Part shown: positions 24,401 to 35,500 of the stretch, one piece after another
Layout: each line of letters opens with the position of its first letter
Numbering within the stretch: the stretch's first letter is position 1
Source of the DNA: Dipylidium caninum
Lineage: Eukaryota > Platyhelminthes > Cestoda > Cyclophyllidea > Dipylidiidae
Assembly: GCA_017562135.1 (NCBI GenBank)
Contig: QEYB01001427.1
Location: 310,001-374,000, forward strand
DNA length: 64,000 bases
Direction of reading: 5' to 3'
The notes under the pieces: model-generated
What the model saw: only the letters and a program-made list of their open reading frames with translations
Database searches by the model: none
What the model was told of the DNA's origin: nothing
Program-made: the position numbers and the translations under genes

Positions 24401-27304
24401 GCGTCGAACTCTTCACCTGCCCCCTCTGCTCCGTGCCGGACATCGCAACGAGGGCCGAACTGACCTCGCATCTGCAACAACACCAAAATAACCAACGTCG
24501 GGAGGATGGAAAGCACGTCTGCTGCTTCTGCGCAAGCGAGCTCAGCTCCAACAGTTCGCTGGAACGCCATCTGCTGACCCATACAAGCACGTACTTTTCT
24601 CGTCTATCCTGTCGCATCACCGCGCGGCCCTGGCGCCCTCTTTCATGCCCCATTCATCCTCCCTCGTCTCATTCACCTGTTTTCATTCAAAAACCGCATA
24701 ATTCTGTCCTTGTATCCTCTAGATCACAGGCCATTTGCGTGTAGTTACTGTGACAAGGCCTTCACCACGAATGGGAACTTGAGTCGACACAGGCGAACAT
24801 CGCACCAGGTGAACACATCCACGATTTCCGCCAGCTTCACTCCGATCGTCTCAGCCAACGAGTTAGGAGCAGTACCCCTAAGAGAACTAACAATCTCCAT
24901 GCCATTAGAAATATCCTCCGAAAGGTGATTGCTAAAATACAGTTTTAAACGTGGTCTACTGATGAGGTATGAGTAGTACATAATGGCTCTTTGACACTTT
25001 TTAGCCCCGAATGCCGATTCCCTGCTTCCGGGCCATGCTCCACGCCGTCAAAAGGAAGTATAAAGCGCTCAAAGGTAAGTGAGCATTTCGGTTTGTCGAG
25101 CCTCTCTTCTTGGGGCTTCACAAGGAACGAGCATCGGATTTTGCGGGGCGGGGATGGGGCTGGGGGAGGCAGGGAGGCAACGAGTGTCACACGAATCATT
25201 TCTCTCATTGCCTTAGCAAGGTAGGATCAAAGACCGGGTAAAACGCAGCAGTTTGATTGAGGGCGTACAATTTCAAGACAAACGCGAACCGCTCATGTGA
25301 GAGCATCAAATGAATTCATAACACTTGTGGACGACAGAGTAGAATCTGAACTGCCTCGGGAAGGCATTATGCACATGGAAGAGAAAGTGGGCTTTTTGAG
25401 GCACCCTTCCGGGGTGGTGAATACCATAGACTATATACTAACAGCGACGTCGTGCAGAACGAACAGTGGCGGAGGCGTCTGGGCGGCACCCGGCGGCGGG
25501 GAGAGGCGGGACGAGGCAAAGTAAAGTTGCTGGTGGGACTCCTAAGGTGGAGATTAGTCGTCCACTAATCTCTTCCTAAATTATGCCTTTCCTGTTCGAG
25601 CGACCGGACCGAGTTAACCCAACCCAAGTAACTTCATTGACATTTTAGACTTGGGAATGTCCATTTTGTATCCGCCACAGACAAGGCTACGGGAGCTCCT
25701 CATTAAGCAAAGGCGGCGCTATTTGGGCTTGATCAGGTAATAAGTTCTTTCGATAAAGTAGAAGTAGACTTCGCATCCCGACTGATCAGCATTTTCGTTA
25801 ATGTTGTAGGTTGATGCCCCAGCGAAGTGAGGAGGCTCCAGCTCACGACGACCTGACAGAGGCGCTAGATTTGTCTTTGAAACGTGGAACACTACCGCCA
25901 CCACCGACGACCGCAATGCCTCCAGCTTTAATTCCACCATCGGGAATTCCAACACCACAGCCTGTGGGATTCGCCGGTATCTCCTCCCTCTTCCACCTCC
26001 TGATGATGAAAACGTCGGCATTTGAGAGGTTTCCTCTGGTTTCGCCGGGCGTGGATCGAGTGCCGCCGCCTCTACTTGCGTTGCCCTCAACTCCGCCTCC
26101 CCCACCGCCTCCACCTCCGCCACCGCCACCACCTCCTCCGCCGTCAGTCCCATCGTTACCCTCTCCAAAAACTGTCCTGCCCTCGGTGCTGAATCGGAAG
26201 AAGAATTCTTACAAAGACGCGCCGAGACTCATCACGTGTCCCGTGGCTGGCTGCAACCAGAAATTCCCCTGGAACAGTTCTCTGAAGCGCCACATCCTCA
26301 CTCATACGCGTGAGTCGCTGGGGGCCCCAGGGCACTCCGCTTTACGGAATACAGCCACTCGCGTGGACGAGGTCATTCTTTCGAGTGAATAATAATAATA
26401 GTTTACATGCGCGAGCTGCGGCTGTCCAAAACTAACAAACTGTCCAATGCAAAGTATGGAATGGGCTCCACTAGTGTGTCACGTAGCCGTCTGGACAGGG
26501 TACGCAGGTGTCGAAGAGACGCTCACAGTCATTAGTTCGGGAAGATTGACAAGCCGCTAGTGGCGCGAAGACCGCAAATAGGAGGAAGGAGAAGAGAAGT
26601 TAGCGCAGGCGTCGAAGCGCTGTGGAAAAAGCGTTTAGAAGTGTAAATGGGTCTGAGGAGAAGAGAGTGAGGCGGATGAGGAAGGATGATGACTGAGAAA
26701 GTATTGAGCCCGACTTCTACAGGTGTGGTTGCCGGACCAGCTGAGGGAAGAAGTAAAGTCTGGTGTTGTGCGCGGTTATCTGAGGGGCAGGTGAAGAAAC
26801 ACTGGCACCTCACGCTTATTTCCGCTTCCTTCAGCGCACAAGCCATTCTCATGCACACGCTGCACCAAGTCCTTCTCCACCAAGTCGAATCGCGAGCGCC
26901 ACATGGAGCGGGTGCACCGCGTCAGCCTCAAACGCCAGCGCGGCAGCGGCCTCTCCGTCCTGGCCCCGTCGAGGGCGGGTGCGGTGGCCGGGGACCCGTC
27001 GCGGGCGGCAGGTGAGGAGTACCTTCGTGATGAGGAGATCGCCTCAATGCGAGGCAACGACCGCCAGGCGGAGGACATCAGCAACAGCCTCCTCCGCTCA
27101 GCCGGCAGCCCCGTGGTGGAGCCCAACCCAGAGCGTCTCGCCCTCCTGTCGCGTCAGTCGTCAGGATTGTCGGAGTTGAGCCCAGCAGGAGGAAACGAGT
27201 GTCCCGGTGCCTCGGCGATGGCGCTCCTATGTCCAATGTGCGGACGGGCATTCGGACTGGCTCAGAGCCTCCGTCGTCACCTTAAAACTCACTTAATTGT
27301 TTGA
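18474..27304 (+). CDS. RREB1: RREB1/hindsight-like C2H2 zinc-finger transcription factor
   Basis: Nuclear DNA-binding regulator. Nine exons join in phase to 620 residues: 18474-18525, 23140-23261, 24026-24292, 24376-24590, 24730-24808, 25005-25074, 25649-25736, 25810-26309, 26835-27304. Fingers 1-3 (about 162-245) copy the first three fingers of RREB1, including FACSYCDKAFTTNGNLSRH. Finger 4 (about 439-461) sits after KKNSY and reads FPWNSSLKRHILTHT, close to human RREB1 FPWASSLQRHMLTHT; its cysteines are four residues apart. Finger 5 is HKPFSCTRC...H and finger 6 is the C-terminal LLCPMCGRAF...H. ALDLSLK (316-322) resembles a CtBP-binding PxDLS motif, as in RREB1, and a 17-18 residue proline run precedes finger 4. 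Exon 1 encodes MASHSESRRRKQNRPTK, resembling the RRKQ repressor motif of SALL/BCL11/FOG proteins. The two 5' exons rest only on frame, phase and splice sites. Human RREB1 is far longer (about 1690 residues, more fingers). Confidence 0.8.
20771..20810. repeat. Two exact tandem copies of a 20 bp G-rich unit
   Basis: The unit at 20771-20790 is repeated base for base at 20791-20810. Each copy has G4 and G5 tracts separated by TTGC, giving strong G-quadruplex potential on the plus strand; GGC repeats follow directly. Confidence 0.85.
21200..21246. repeat. (TCC)n microsatellite
   Basis: About fifteen TCC units, inside the first intron of the RREB1-like gene. A shorter CTC tract follows at 21494-21517. 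Translated, these give only poly-Ser or poly-Arg artefacts. Confidence 0.9.
21715..21798. repeat. Imperfect CA/CGCA/CATACG repeat
   Basis: Interrupted ACAC, ACGC and GCATAC units over about 80 bases, a degenerate dinucleotide microsatellite in the same intron. Confidence 0.8.
22051..22112. repeat. Pentanucleotide repeat GGACT then GGAGC then GGAGT
   Basis: Consecutive five-base units change from GGACT through GGAGC to GGAGT along a single tract of about 60 bases. Confidence 0.85.
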
Positions 27305-28711
27305 CTTATCTCGTACTCTTTATTTATTTCCCTGACTTTTCTCCTTATCTCACTCATTCACATTTAAGTGTGTGCGCGTATTTCTGTCTAGGCGAATGAG
27401 TCTACGGTGTTGGTGGTGGTCAATGTAAATACAAGTGTATGCTACAGATATTCGGGTGAAAACAGACCACGGGGATTTGCCTTTGAGCAGGCGGTGAGTT
27501 GAGGACATCTTACCGATCTTAAGGAAGGTTACAAAAAATGTGATGTAGTAATTCCTGGTGAAGACAGTAACATCCGAAGTCTGAAGGACGCGAGCGAATG
27601 GACTTGCGGGGGGGGCTAAAGGCAACTCAGACACGGAGATAAGGGATTACCAAAAAAGCAAATGCCATTAAGATCTCACGAGGAGTTTGATCCACTTCTC
27701 GCTCACAGATATTCCGTTTGCTCGAGGGAGTCTTGATGCCTGAACCAATGGGGAAAACGCATCGGTTCTTTTCAAGGACGGGGCGTCGGTGACATGAAGG
27801 TCCTTTGGCCTCCTCAGGGGGGGGGGTTGATGAAACAGTCGAAATGGAAAAATGATTGTAGGCCAGTCTGCACAAGGAATAGTTAATTAACAAATCGAAA
27901 AAATGCGCAGCCGAGAAAGTGGTTGAGGCATTTACTTCAAACCAATCGCGGGGTATAACAATGGGCTGTTTTTTGGCTCTTCAACCACAGTACTTAACGA
28001 AAGAACGGCGAGACTTTTCCTCGTCGACATGGTGTACCGAGAGTGATATTAGGACTAGACGAAACTTTGAGCCAGATATGGTAGGACTGTCCACACGTGT
28101 GTGAATGGAATTGGCCAAAATTGTACCAAGGGGAGAAAAGGCAAGATGGTCAAAGTTGTGTACCGGTCCTGATCCAAAACTGCAGTGTTGATTTTCATCA
28201 AATGTAGCCAGTATTCTATTAACGGTAGAATCCCAAACCCGAGGCAGATAGGAGCCCATGTTGTCCCTCAAATATCTAATTTGAAACAACCAAAACACAA
28301 TTCTCTGCATATTCCGTGCGCAAATCTAACCATGCAGTGGCCAATACAAATGTGGATTTCCTACGGAGCGCCCAGCGACTTTAATAAAGCCTAAAACCAA
28401 AGTGATATGTCCCATAATTCACAACTTACTCTTAGTTTAAAAAAAAAATTTGTGCAAAACAGGTAGGGAAGTAAATATCAGAACTTCCAACACATGCGAT
28501 ATAAAGCACTACAATGCAACGTTTAAAAGATTTTAAAAAACATTAAAAGGCGCCACACTAACGAATATGGTTGACCTATGATGGTTTCATTATGAATCTT
28601 GAGAAGGATGTTTAAACCACCAACCCAATACGGCGCTGATGAAGAACTTGACCTTCAGACACATTTCTCAACGTACACAATGTTTGTGTTCCCACCGGCG
28701 GCTGGAGTACT
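27305..28711. other. Intergenic, no gene seen
   Basis: The 3' flank of the RREB1-like gene and 5' flank of the ZRSR2-like gene. It includes G8-9 runs near 27610 and 27820 and AT-rich sequence (28430-28560). No splice-supported open frame is apparent. Confidence 0.45.
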
Positions 28712-30644
28712 ATGAACCAGCAACTAGGAATGTTTACTCAACCTCTCCATTTGAGGTATTCGTTAGTTGTTCTGTCAACTGTTGAAGCCATAAGCAGCAG
28801 AGAAGGCTGCGGAAGAAAACAAAACGGCAATGCTTACGTAGACAACTTGCAAAGTTACGGGAGGCCAACTCTCACTCACGTACGAGACTTGAAGAGTTGT
28901 GTGCATTTTAATTTTGACAAGATTTAATAAGTTATTTTGTGTTCAGAAGTTTTTACTGAAGAGGAAGTCTCCAAACTCCTCGCGCAAGAAAAATTGGAGA
29001 AACAGAGGTAAGGAAAAATTATATCCTCTATTATTATTTAAAGACACGACGAAGAAGAGGAAAAATGGATAGAACGTGAGCGAGTAGCACAGGAACTGTT
29101 TGCGCAGAAAAAAGCTCTTGAGGTTGAAGCAGCGAGACAAAAAATTCTTGAAGAATCGATTAGCTTTCAAAAAGTGCCTAACAATAACGTCGCATCGCCA
29201 ATAAACGGAGAGATTCAAGTAAAGTAATATTAGTAAACGTCAATTTGTTCTTTCCTTCGCTCTATGTAACATTTTTATGGCATTGATTAATATTCTGTTT
29301 TCTTGCTTTAACTGTGGTTGGAGGTTACTTCTGGAACTTTAATAATTTGTTTTTCTGTCTCAGACCAAGCTGTTTCAACGTATTCTTGATGGGATTGAAT
29401 TGGTATGTTTTTGCAAATTTGTATTTTATTGCGTTTACTTTCTCAAAACTTCGTTTCTTGTCTGTGTAGACTTCTGAAAACCTACCTCCCAATCATCGAC
29501 CTGAACCACCCAGTGACTACCAACCTCCTTCGTCCTTCGAATATTCTTGCAAGACTAAGGAACTCTGTGGTTTTTTTTGGAAAACTGGCGCTTGTCGCTA
29601 TGGCGACAGATGCTCCCGTTTTCATCCGCTGCCTCCTATAGATCCGGCCGATCTTCAAGTTTTACAGTCTCTCAATTCCTATCCCCCGTGTTTGGTCCTG
29701 ATTCTTGAAAATATGTTCGACAACTTTTCCCTTCGTTGTGAGTTTTCTTTTCATTGCTTATTTATGTGACCTCCTATTTTTGATATACCTTTATACTGGC
29801 GCCAGACGATCCTTTAGAGGTAGATGAATCGCAGCTGCAGTCGGATTACGAGTCCTTCTATACGGATGTACGCCCAGAAATAGAAGTCACTTGCGGTGCG
29901 GTCTCTGGTCTCCGCTGTTGTCGAAACGCCGTTGACCATCTTCGTGGTAGTGTCTACATCCAATTCACCGCCGATGCTGCACTGGCAATGGATGCAGCGA
30001 CACGTCTCAACGGTCGTTGGTATGCCGGTAGACAGATCACCACAAGGCTGGCCTACTTGGGGGGCGGGTGGAAAGCGGCAGCATGTGGTTAGTAATTACG
30101 ACAAGAGGATAACATTACTGGACTACTGGGGTTCCTAAACGAGTGTTTGTGTTGAAACAGGTTTGCATCTTCGTGGAAAGTGTCCCAAGGGCGACAGAGA
30201 GTGCAACTTTCTCCATCTCTTCTTGAACCCTAATGAGTCAGCGGATGATCTCCTGGGTGCTCTGAGTCGTGGACTTGCGGAATTGCCCCCGCGGAGGGTG
30301 GCAAAACGGTTAGTGGAGCATGCGATTGTGTGAATGATTCTGTTTGAATAATGGAATGTTTAACTCGACATTGGTGTATTACTTTATTTACGTCTTTTGC
30401 TTTACTATGTCGTTTTATTATGTTAAATTTTCTTATTTTCAGATATCCATGGACAGAGAATCGTCGTGAAGACTCTGGAAATTATAGGCGGCGAAGCAGG
30501 CGGTCCGCATCCTCCCGTAGCGCTTCTAGGGAAAGACGCCATCGACACAGAAAATCTCACCGGCGGCGGTATCATAAGCGTCGGGAAAAGAGTAGCAAAC
30601 GACATTCAAAATCTCGAGCCAAGTCTTCATCAAGTTCGTATTGA
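28712..30644 (+). CDS. ZRSR2: U2AF35-related splicing factor (ZRSR2/URP-like)
   Basis: Nuclear spliceosomal protein that in animals recognises the 3' splice site, chiefly of U12-type introns. Nine exons join in phase to 436 residues: 28712-28755, 28788-28879, 28947-29007, 29044-29218, 29364-29402, 29470-29737, 29806-30087, 30161-30308, 30443-30644. The order matches human ZRSR2. It begins with a basic N-terminus (SHKQQRRLRKKTKRQ; human SHKKYRAALKKEKRKK) and a charged coiled coil with EEEEKWIERER. The first CCCH finger follows (C170, C179, C185, H189; GACRYGDRCSRFH), then a U2AF-homology motif (about 228-320) with LNGRWYAGRQ. The second finger has C320, C328, C335 and H339 (CNFLH), and an Arg/Ser-rich tail fills 371-436. 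The second finger has six residues between Cys2 and Cys3 where five are usual. Introns of 32 and 36 bp are present. The start rests on the phase match across the 32 bp intron and the resemblance of exon 2. Confidence 0.93.
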
Positions 30645-30968
30645 TCGACTCTGCAAATTGTATATTCCGTGTAAATTTTTGTGGATAATTTCTCTGCGGT
30701 GTCTGTTCTCCCACCGCGCTTTTTCCCTTTCGTCTGGGTGCTGGGTCTTTGGTTTGCCGGGGCTTTTGGGACCGCCAGTTCAGGGTGTCGAGGGATAAAC
30801 CGCGTCAACAGACTATTTTGGGGTCGGTAGATAGATGCTTGCCTGTAGGGCCTTTGTCTGCGTTAATTATTTTAGTTGAAAATATCATCAACATCATCGT
30901 TATTATTTCACCAATGGGTGGCGGGGAACGCTACAAACCTAACCCGAAGTCTAATTACAGCCTGTTTA

Positions 30969-31243
30969 ATGGTTCTTCGGGTTCTTTTGCATCAGGTGCA
31001 GTTTCGTCGCTTTTTCTCAAACAAGCCACTCGACTTTCCAGGCGCATATAATGTGAGGTCCTATTTCATATGTCATTTTGTTAGATAAGTGGTTCTCTCC
31101 GCGAGAAACCGAAAATGGACCATTATGGTGCATGGAAGTCACTGTCTATCGCAGTGCCATTTATTATACTCGGTGGTTACATTAGCATGAAAAGCGCGGC
31201 ATTTTTGGAAGAACATGATATCTTTGTCCCCGAAGATGACTAG
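30969..31243 (+). CDS. Small mitochondrial membrane protein, COX6A-like (tentative)
   Basis: Two exons, 30969-31052 and 31085-31243, joined in phase 0 across a 32 bp GT-AG intron; 80 residues. The N-terminus MVLRVLLHQVQFRRFFS has arginines and hydrophobics but no acidic residue, as in a mitochondrial presequence. One membrane segment follows (about SLSIAVPFIILGGYISM), then a short acidic tail ending FVPEDD. The stretch GAWKSLSIAVPFIIL resembles the W+.L....A.P region of cytochrome c oxidase subunit 6A, and EEHDIFVPEDD could correspond to its HERPEFIxYxHL segment. The roughly 35-residue C-terminal extension of vertebrate COX6A is missing. Its start is 325 bases after the stop of the ZRSR2-like gene on the same strand. 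Other small single-pass subunits, such as NDUFB1 or NDUFC1, are alternatives. Confidence 0.5.
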
Positions 31244-32501
31244 TGACCTCTTCCTGGCAATTTGCGACCCTTAACCCTTCAAATTCTCTTTACGTGTACA
31301 TTATATTTCCAATCGTTTCTCATAGTATCGTTTGCAATTAGTTCTCGGAATACAAAAGATGTGTTTTACACACCTACTCATTAGGGATGAGAAAAACTTG
31401 TTTACTTCTTCTTGTGCATTCAGTTGAAGTCTAAATTCGCTTCGGGAGGCCTGTAATTTCCACGCCTCTGGTAAGATATTCTTTTTGTTTTATGGGGAGG
31501 TACTTTTTCGCTATTATAAGCCGAGACAACAGCTCGTAACAGAGCGACGCTTTGAAGCAAATGGTAGGGCGGCGCCCTGTTGCACTTCGATAACCGGTAT
31601 TCCATATTTCTGACGTCTGACCGGAACACCATGACGCCGGCTCTCTCGCTCGTCTCACTGCTTCTATCCTCACGCGCCTCCCTCCTCAATTTGTGAAGGG
31701 GTCCAGATTCTCTTTAGGACATTCCTATACCTTTTCTCTATCGTAGCCTCGGATCATTTGACCATTTCCATTTGAGTTCCTTTTCCACCAGTGCAGCCGG
31801 AGGCGTTCTGGCACTCCCGCCGCCCCTCTCCCCTGACGCCGATTCCCAACCGAAAGGGACAATGTTGTTCAATTGTCGGCCACTCTTCGCCCTATTACCC
31901 GGCACTCTAGTCCGAGCTGTCCCCGCCCTTCTGGCCAGACTTATCCAAAATGCTTGCAGCGATGGGTCACCCCTCTCGGAATCGTGCCGAAGACAACAGT
32001 AATAATAATAATTTCGTTCGCAAAAATCGTAAACTTGGTGCGCGTAAAATTTGACGGTACCACAATTACCATATCTCATAGACGCTGATGGTGGTGGTAG
32101 TAGTGGTAGCAGGAAAAAGGCGGCGAGACAAGAGGGTGGCAGGGGAGGGGGACGAGGAGGAGAGGGGGGAGTTTTCAGAGGTAGGCGCTCTGTATACAAA
32201 TTGGCTCGCTCACAAATTCACATCGACATAATTGCGTATCACAGGAGGAGAACAAAGTGGAAGGGATGAGGGCGGTGAGACACAAGGGGGGAAGGGGGTC
32301 AGGACGGCGGCTTCGGGCTCTTGTCTGATTCTCGCCTCTCCTCCCCCCAACTTGGGGACGGCCGATTTGCCCGGGGTGGAGGTGGCGGGGCGAGCCGGTA
32401 TGCGTCCTCGATGTGCGTCAGGAGGAGGGCGTGCGTCGACCATGGCAGTTCTCCAAGTGACCGACGCAGTGGCCGATGCGGTGGGGTCAGCTCAGCCGCG
32501 A
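31244..32501. other. Intergenic between convergent genes
   Basis: The 3' flanks of the COX6A-like gene (plus) and the PDE9-like gene (minus). It contains GGT/GGC-rich low complexity at 32080-32170 and 32270-32400. No additional gene is recognised. Confidence 0.45.
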
Positions 32502-35500
32502 TCAAGCCAGCCGATGAAACAATCGAGGTGCGTTTGTACTGTTGGCTGCTGGACGCCCCGACACCGCTGCTGCCGGTGTACGTGTGACTCTGGTGTGGGG
32601 GGTCAACGTACGTCCCGAAGGTTCTCGGTCCGGGGTCGAGGTGGAGATACAGGCTTGCTGTGGTTGTTGCTGCGCCAAGGCGACGGTAGCGGCGGTAAAA
32701 GGAATAGGCAGAGGTGGAGAGGTTGAAAATGATCCGTTAAATTCCTCGCCTTCTGGACCGTCCGTCGGTTTGATGCGAGGCTACAATCGAAAAGTAAGTC
32801 GACACGCTGGACAGATTTTGGTGAAGCCTCCTTTAGGTGGGAGGTGTAACTATTAACGCCCCGTTTCCCACCGTCAGCTCTTGACTAACAACGTCACAGT
32901 AACTTACCAATCCAACAGATGTGTCGACCAAAGAAGCCCCTTCAACGATACTCTCGTCGTTTGTATGCTTCTCCTCGTCCTCTACCATCACTGTAGTCAT
33001 TGTTTTGTCGAGCGAGGGCGATGGAGCGGCTCGTTCAGCAACCATACGTCGATAGTGCGCCAATTGGTATTCCGTGGGTGTCAGGAAACAAGGCTGTAAG
33101 GAAAAAACAAGACGGTAAAGGTCGCGGCAAACCGAGTCTCATCTACAATCTCGCCTCACCCATAGCTCTGAGAAAGCTTAAGAAGAAGGCTTCAGGAGAC
33201 ACCAAGAGGAGGAGGAAAGCAACAGCCCTCCACCGCCCCTGACTTTTTCGCCGACTAACGCGTCGGAATCGTCTGACAGGCAATAATTCGCGCATACGAT
33301 GAATCAAGACGTCAGGGCCAGTTCAGTCACAAATTCAGGCGATCAGCGACCTCGCCGACGATCCTCGTTAACCTCTTCCAGGAATGAGCTTTTCTACGTG
33401 CCGAGAAGAAGAGGACTTTGCGAGGAAGGAGAGACGTTATCCCCACACAGAACGCAATCTTCTCTCCCTCCCACCCACGCAGATGGCAAGGCAGACGAGA
33501 CGACCAAATGGACCAAGGAAGTCCCGGAGTAGGCTGGTGATTAAGTTCAAATGAATGTCGCGATAGGCTGCTTTTATGTGTGGGCGGCACCAGAATAGAG
33601 GAGCAATTAAAAGTAGATTTTACTCAAAATTTAGACTACCAGCCAGCTTTTGAGCCTATTTGAGCGCCGAGATTCCTAGACTCTGTCTAATTTTTAACAC
33701 ACCATGACGTCATTTGGGCGGAAGTTATCGAGACTTAGTGGGGGTATTTCCTGAAGACCGAGTTGAGAAATGACGCACTCACTTCCCCGCAAAGTCTAGC
33801 CCCCTTGCGATGGAACCCGACAAAGTCTTTTCAAATACATGAAAGTCGGACACTGGACGTTCTCCAGAGGCCAATAAATCGGGCACCTGATGCGGCGAGG
33901 GTGAAGGTAGCCCGCCTTGCATTCTGACTACGCGCATAACCTAGAACCAAGAATTTCTGGTTGCGAAGTCCGCCATATATTCTGTCCGATAGGCCACAGC
34001 CATGCCTGCGAGGAAGGAGGCACGAAGGAGAGGAGGAAAATGGTGGATTTGCAGGACGGAAACTTGCAAGCCGCTGCCAACCCAGAAGCAAAAGGGGAGC
34101 CTCGCACCTGTGCACGCCTCTGGCTTCTGTCGTTTCGGTTGGGAAGGAAGACAAATCTTAACTGAGAGCGGGAGGGAGGAAAAGAGGTGAGAGCTCGGTC
34201 GGGCGGCGGAAACAGCAAGGTCAACGACTCCGTCAGCGCAACTAACTTGACCCCGGACGGATGGAGAAGGGAGATGTCTATAAACCTCGCCTGCATGAGC
34301 GTTTATTTGCATTGTTTATTTGAAGTTCCGACAAGACTCTCACGTCTCTCGACCCCGGACGGGAGCTATGACCTTTGAGGAAGGACACACATGTCAACGG
34401 GTGTTGTGAGCTTCAGGAATGACAGGAAGATGCCGAGATGTCTGTTTGCCTCACTGACACACCAAACTCCAAGAGGAATGAGGGCATCAAATTTGGGAAA
34501 AAGGGGGAGCTTTTGGAGTACTCGTCGTGATTTCACTGCGCTGTCTTTTAGTGCATCCGGAATTGTTAAATCGAGGCCCAACCCTAATGGAAACTCCGCT
34601 ATGCAACACAGGCAGAGGGTTCTCTGTAACCAAGACCTGTTGAGGAAAACGGTATTCACCCAAGTGTGTGAGAATTTTTACTTTTCCCCGCCCATCACCC
34701 AATTCGAGCACCACTAGGGAAGTGCCAAAAAGTGCACCTATCAGAGATCAGATCAGATCACATCGAGAGCATTGACACGCCACCTCAGTCGGCCTAAAAC
34801 GCACGCCAAAGCGGCTAGTCAGACCAGAAGGGAGAGCGGAGGGGGGGGGACTTTGAGCCGGCGGTTGGGAGGACTCACCTCGAGAGCGGGAATGATTGAG
34901 ATGAGTGATTTGGCGAGAGGTAGCATAGCGTAGGAGAGGAAATTGAGTTGACACTGCACCAGGTTGGAGTCATCCATTACCGGTGACAGTGGCAGGTTGT
35001 TCTTTCGTTCAAGGTCGCGCTGAAAAATGCAACGACGACGTCAGAAATGACAGCTTGACCACCTCCCCCACCCCCACCGCGGCCTCCCTTCCAGTCGACT
35101 TAGTAGGAAGGAAGAACAATCACAAGTGGTGGAGGCAGGCTGAAGCCCGAGCTCCGCCGAATCATTCGCCGCAGCACCGCTCAGTCGCGGTTGGTGGACT
35201 GGCCCAAGGACGTCCGTGTCGGACACGCCGGTCACATGACAAGGGAGTGAAATAAATTGACGCCCTCGTTGGGCCAAGCGAAAAGATGACAAAAACGGGC
35301 CTGTCAACAGTAGGCGCGGGACAAGGCAAAAAGAAGGCTGGGTGGGTTCGGACCTACGAGGCGGAAAATTGACTCCCAGATTTAAGATGTTGCTAGATTT
35401 TTACAGGTGATATGAACTTTCACTTCAGCAGGTTTTAGACAAGAAAAAAAACCACCGAGAGCATTGATGCTGTGAAATTTTGCAATGTTGCCAAAATGAA

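Noticed and set aside
31738..32199. 153-codon minus-strand ORF
   Set aside because: Mostly low-complexity proline and leucine from GGT/GGA-rich DNA; it lies beyond the stop codon of the PDE9-like gene with no homology seen.
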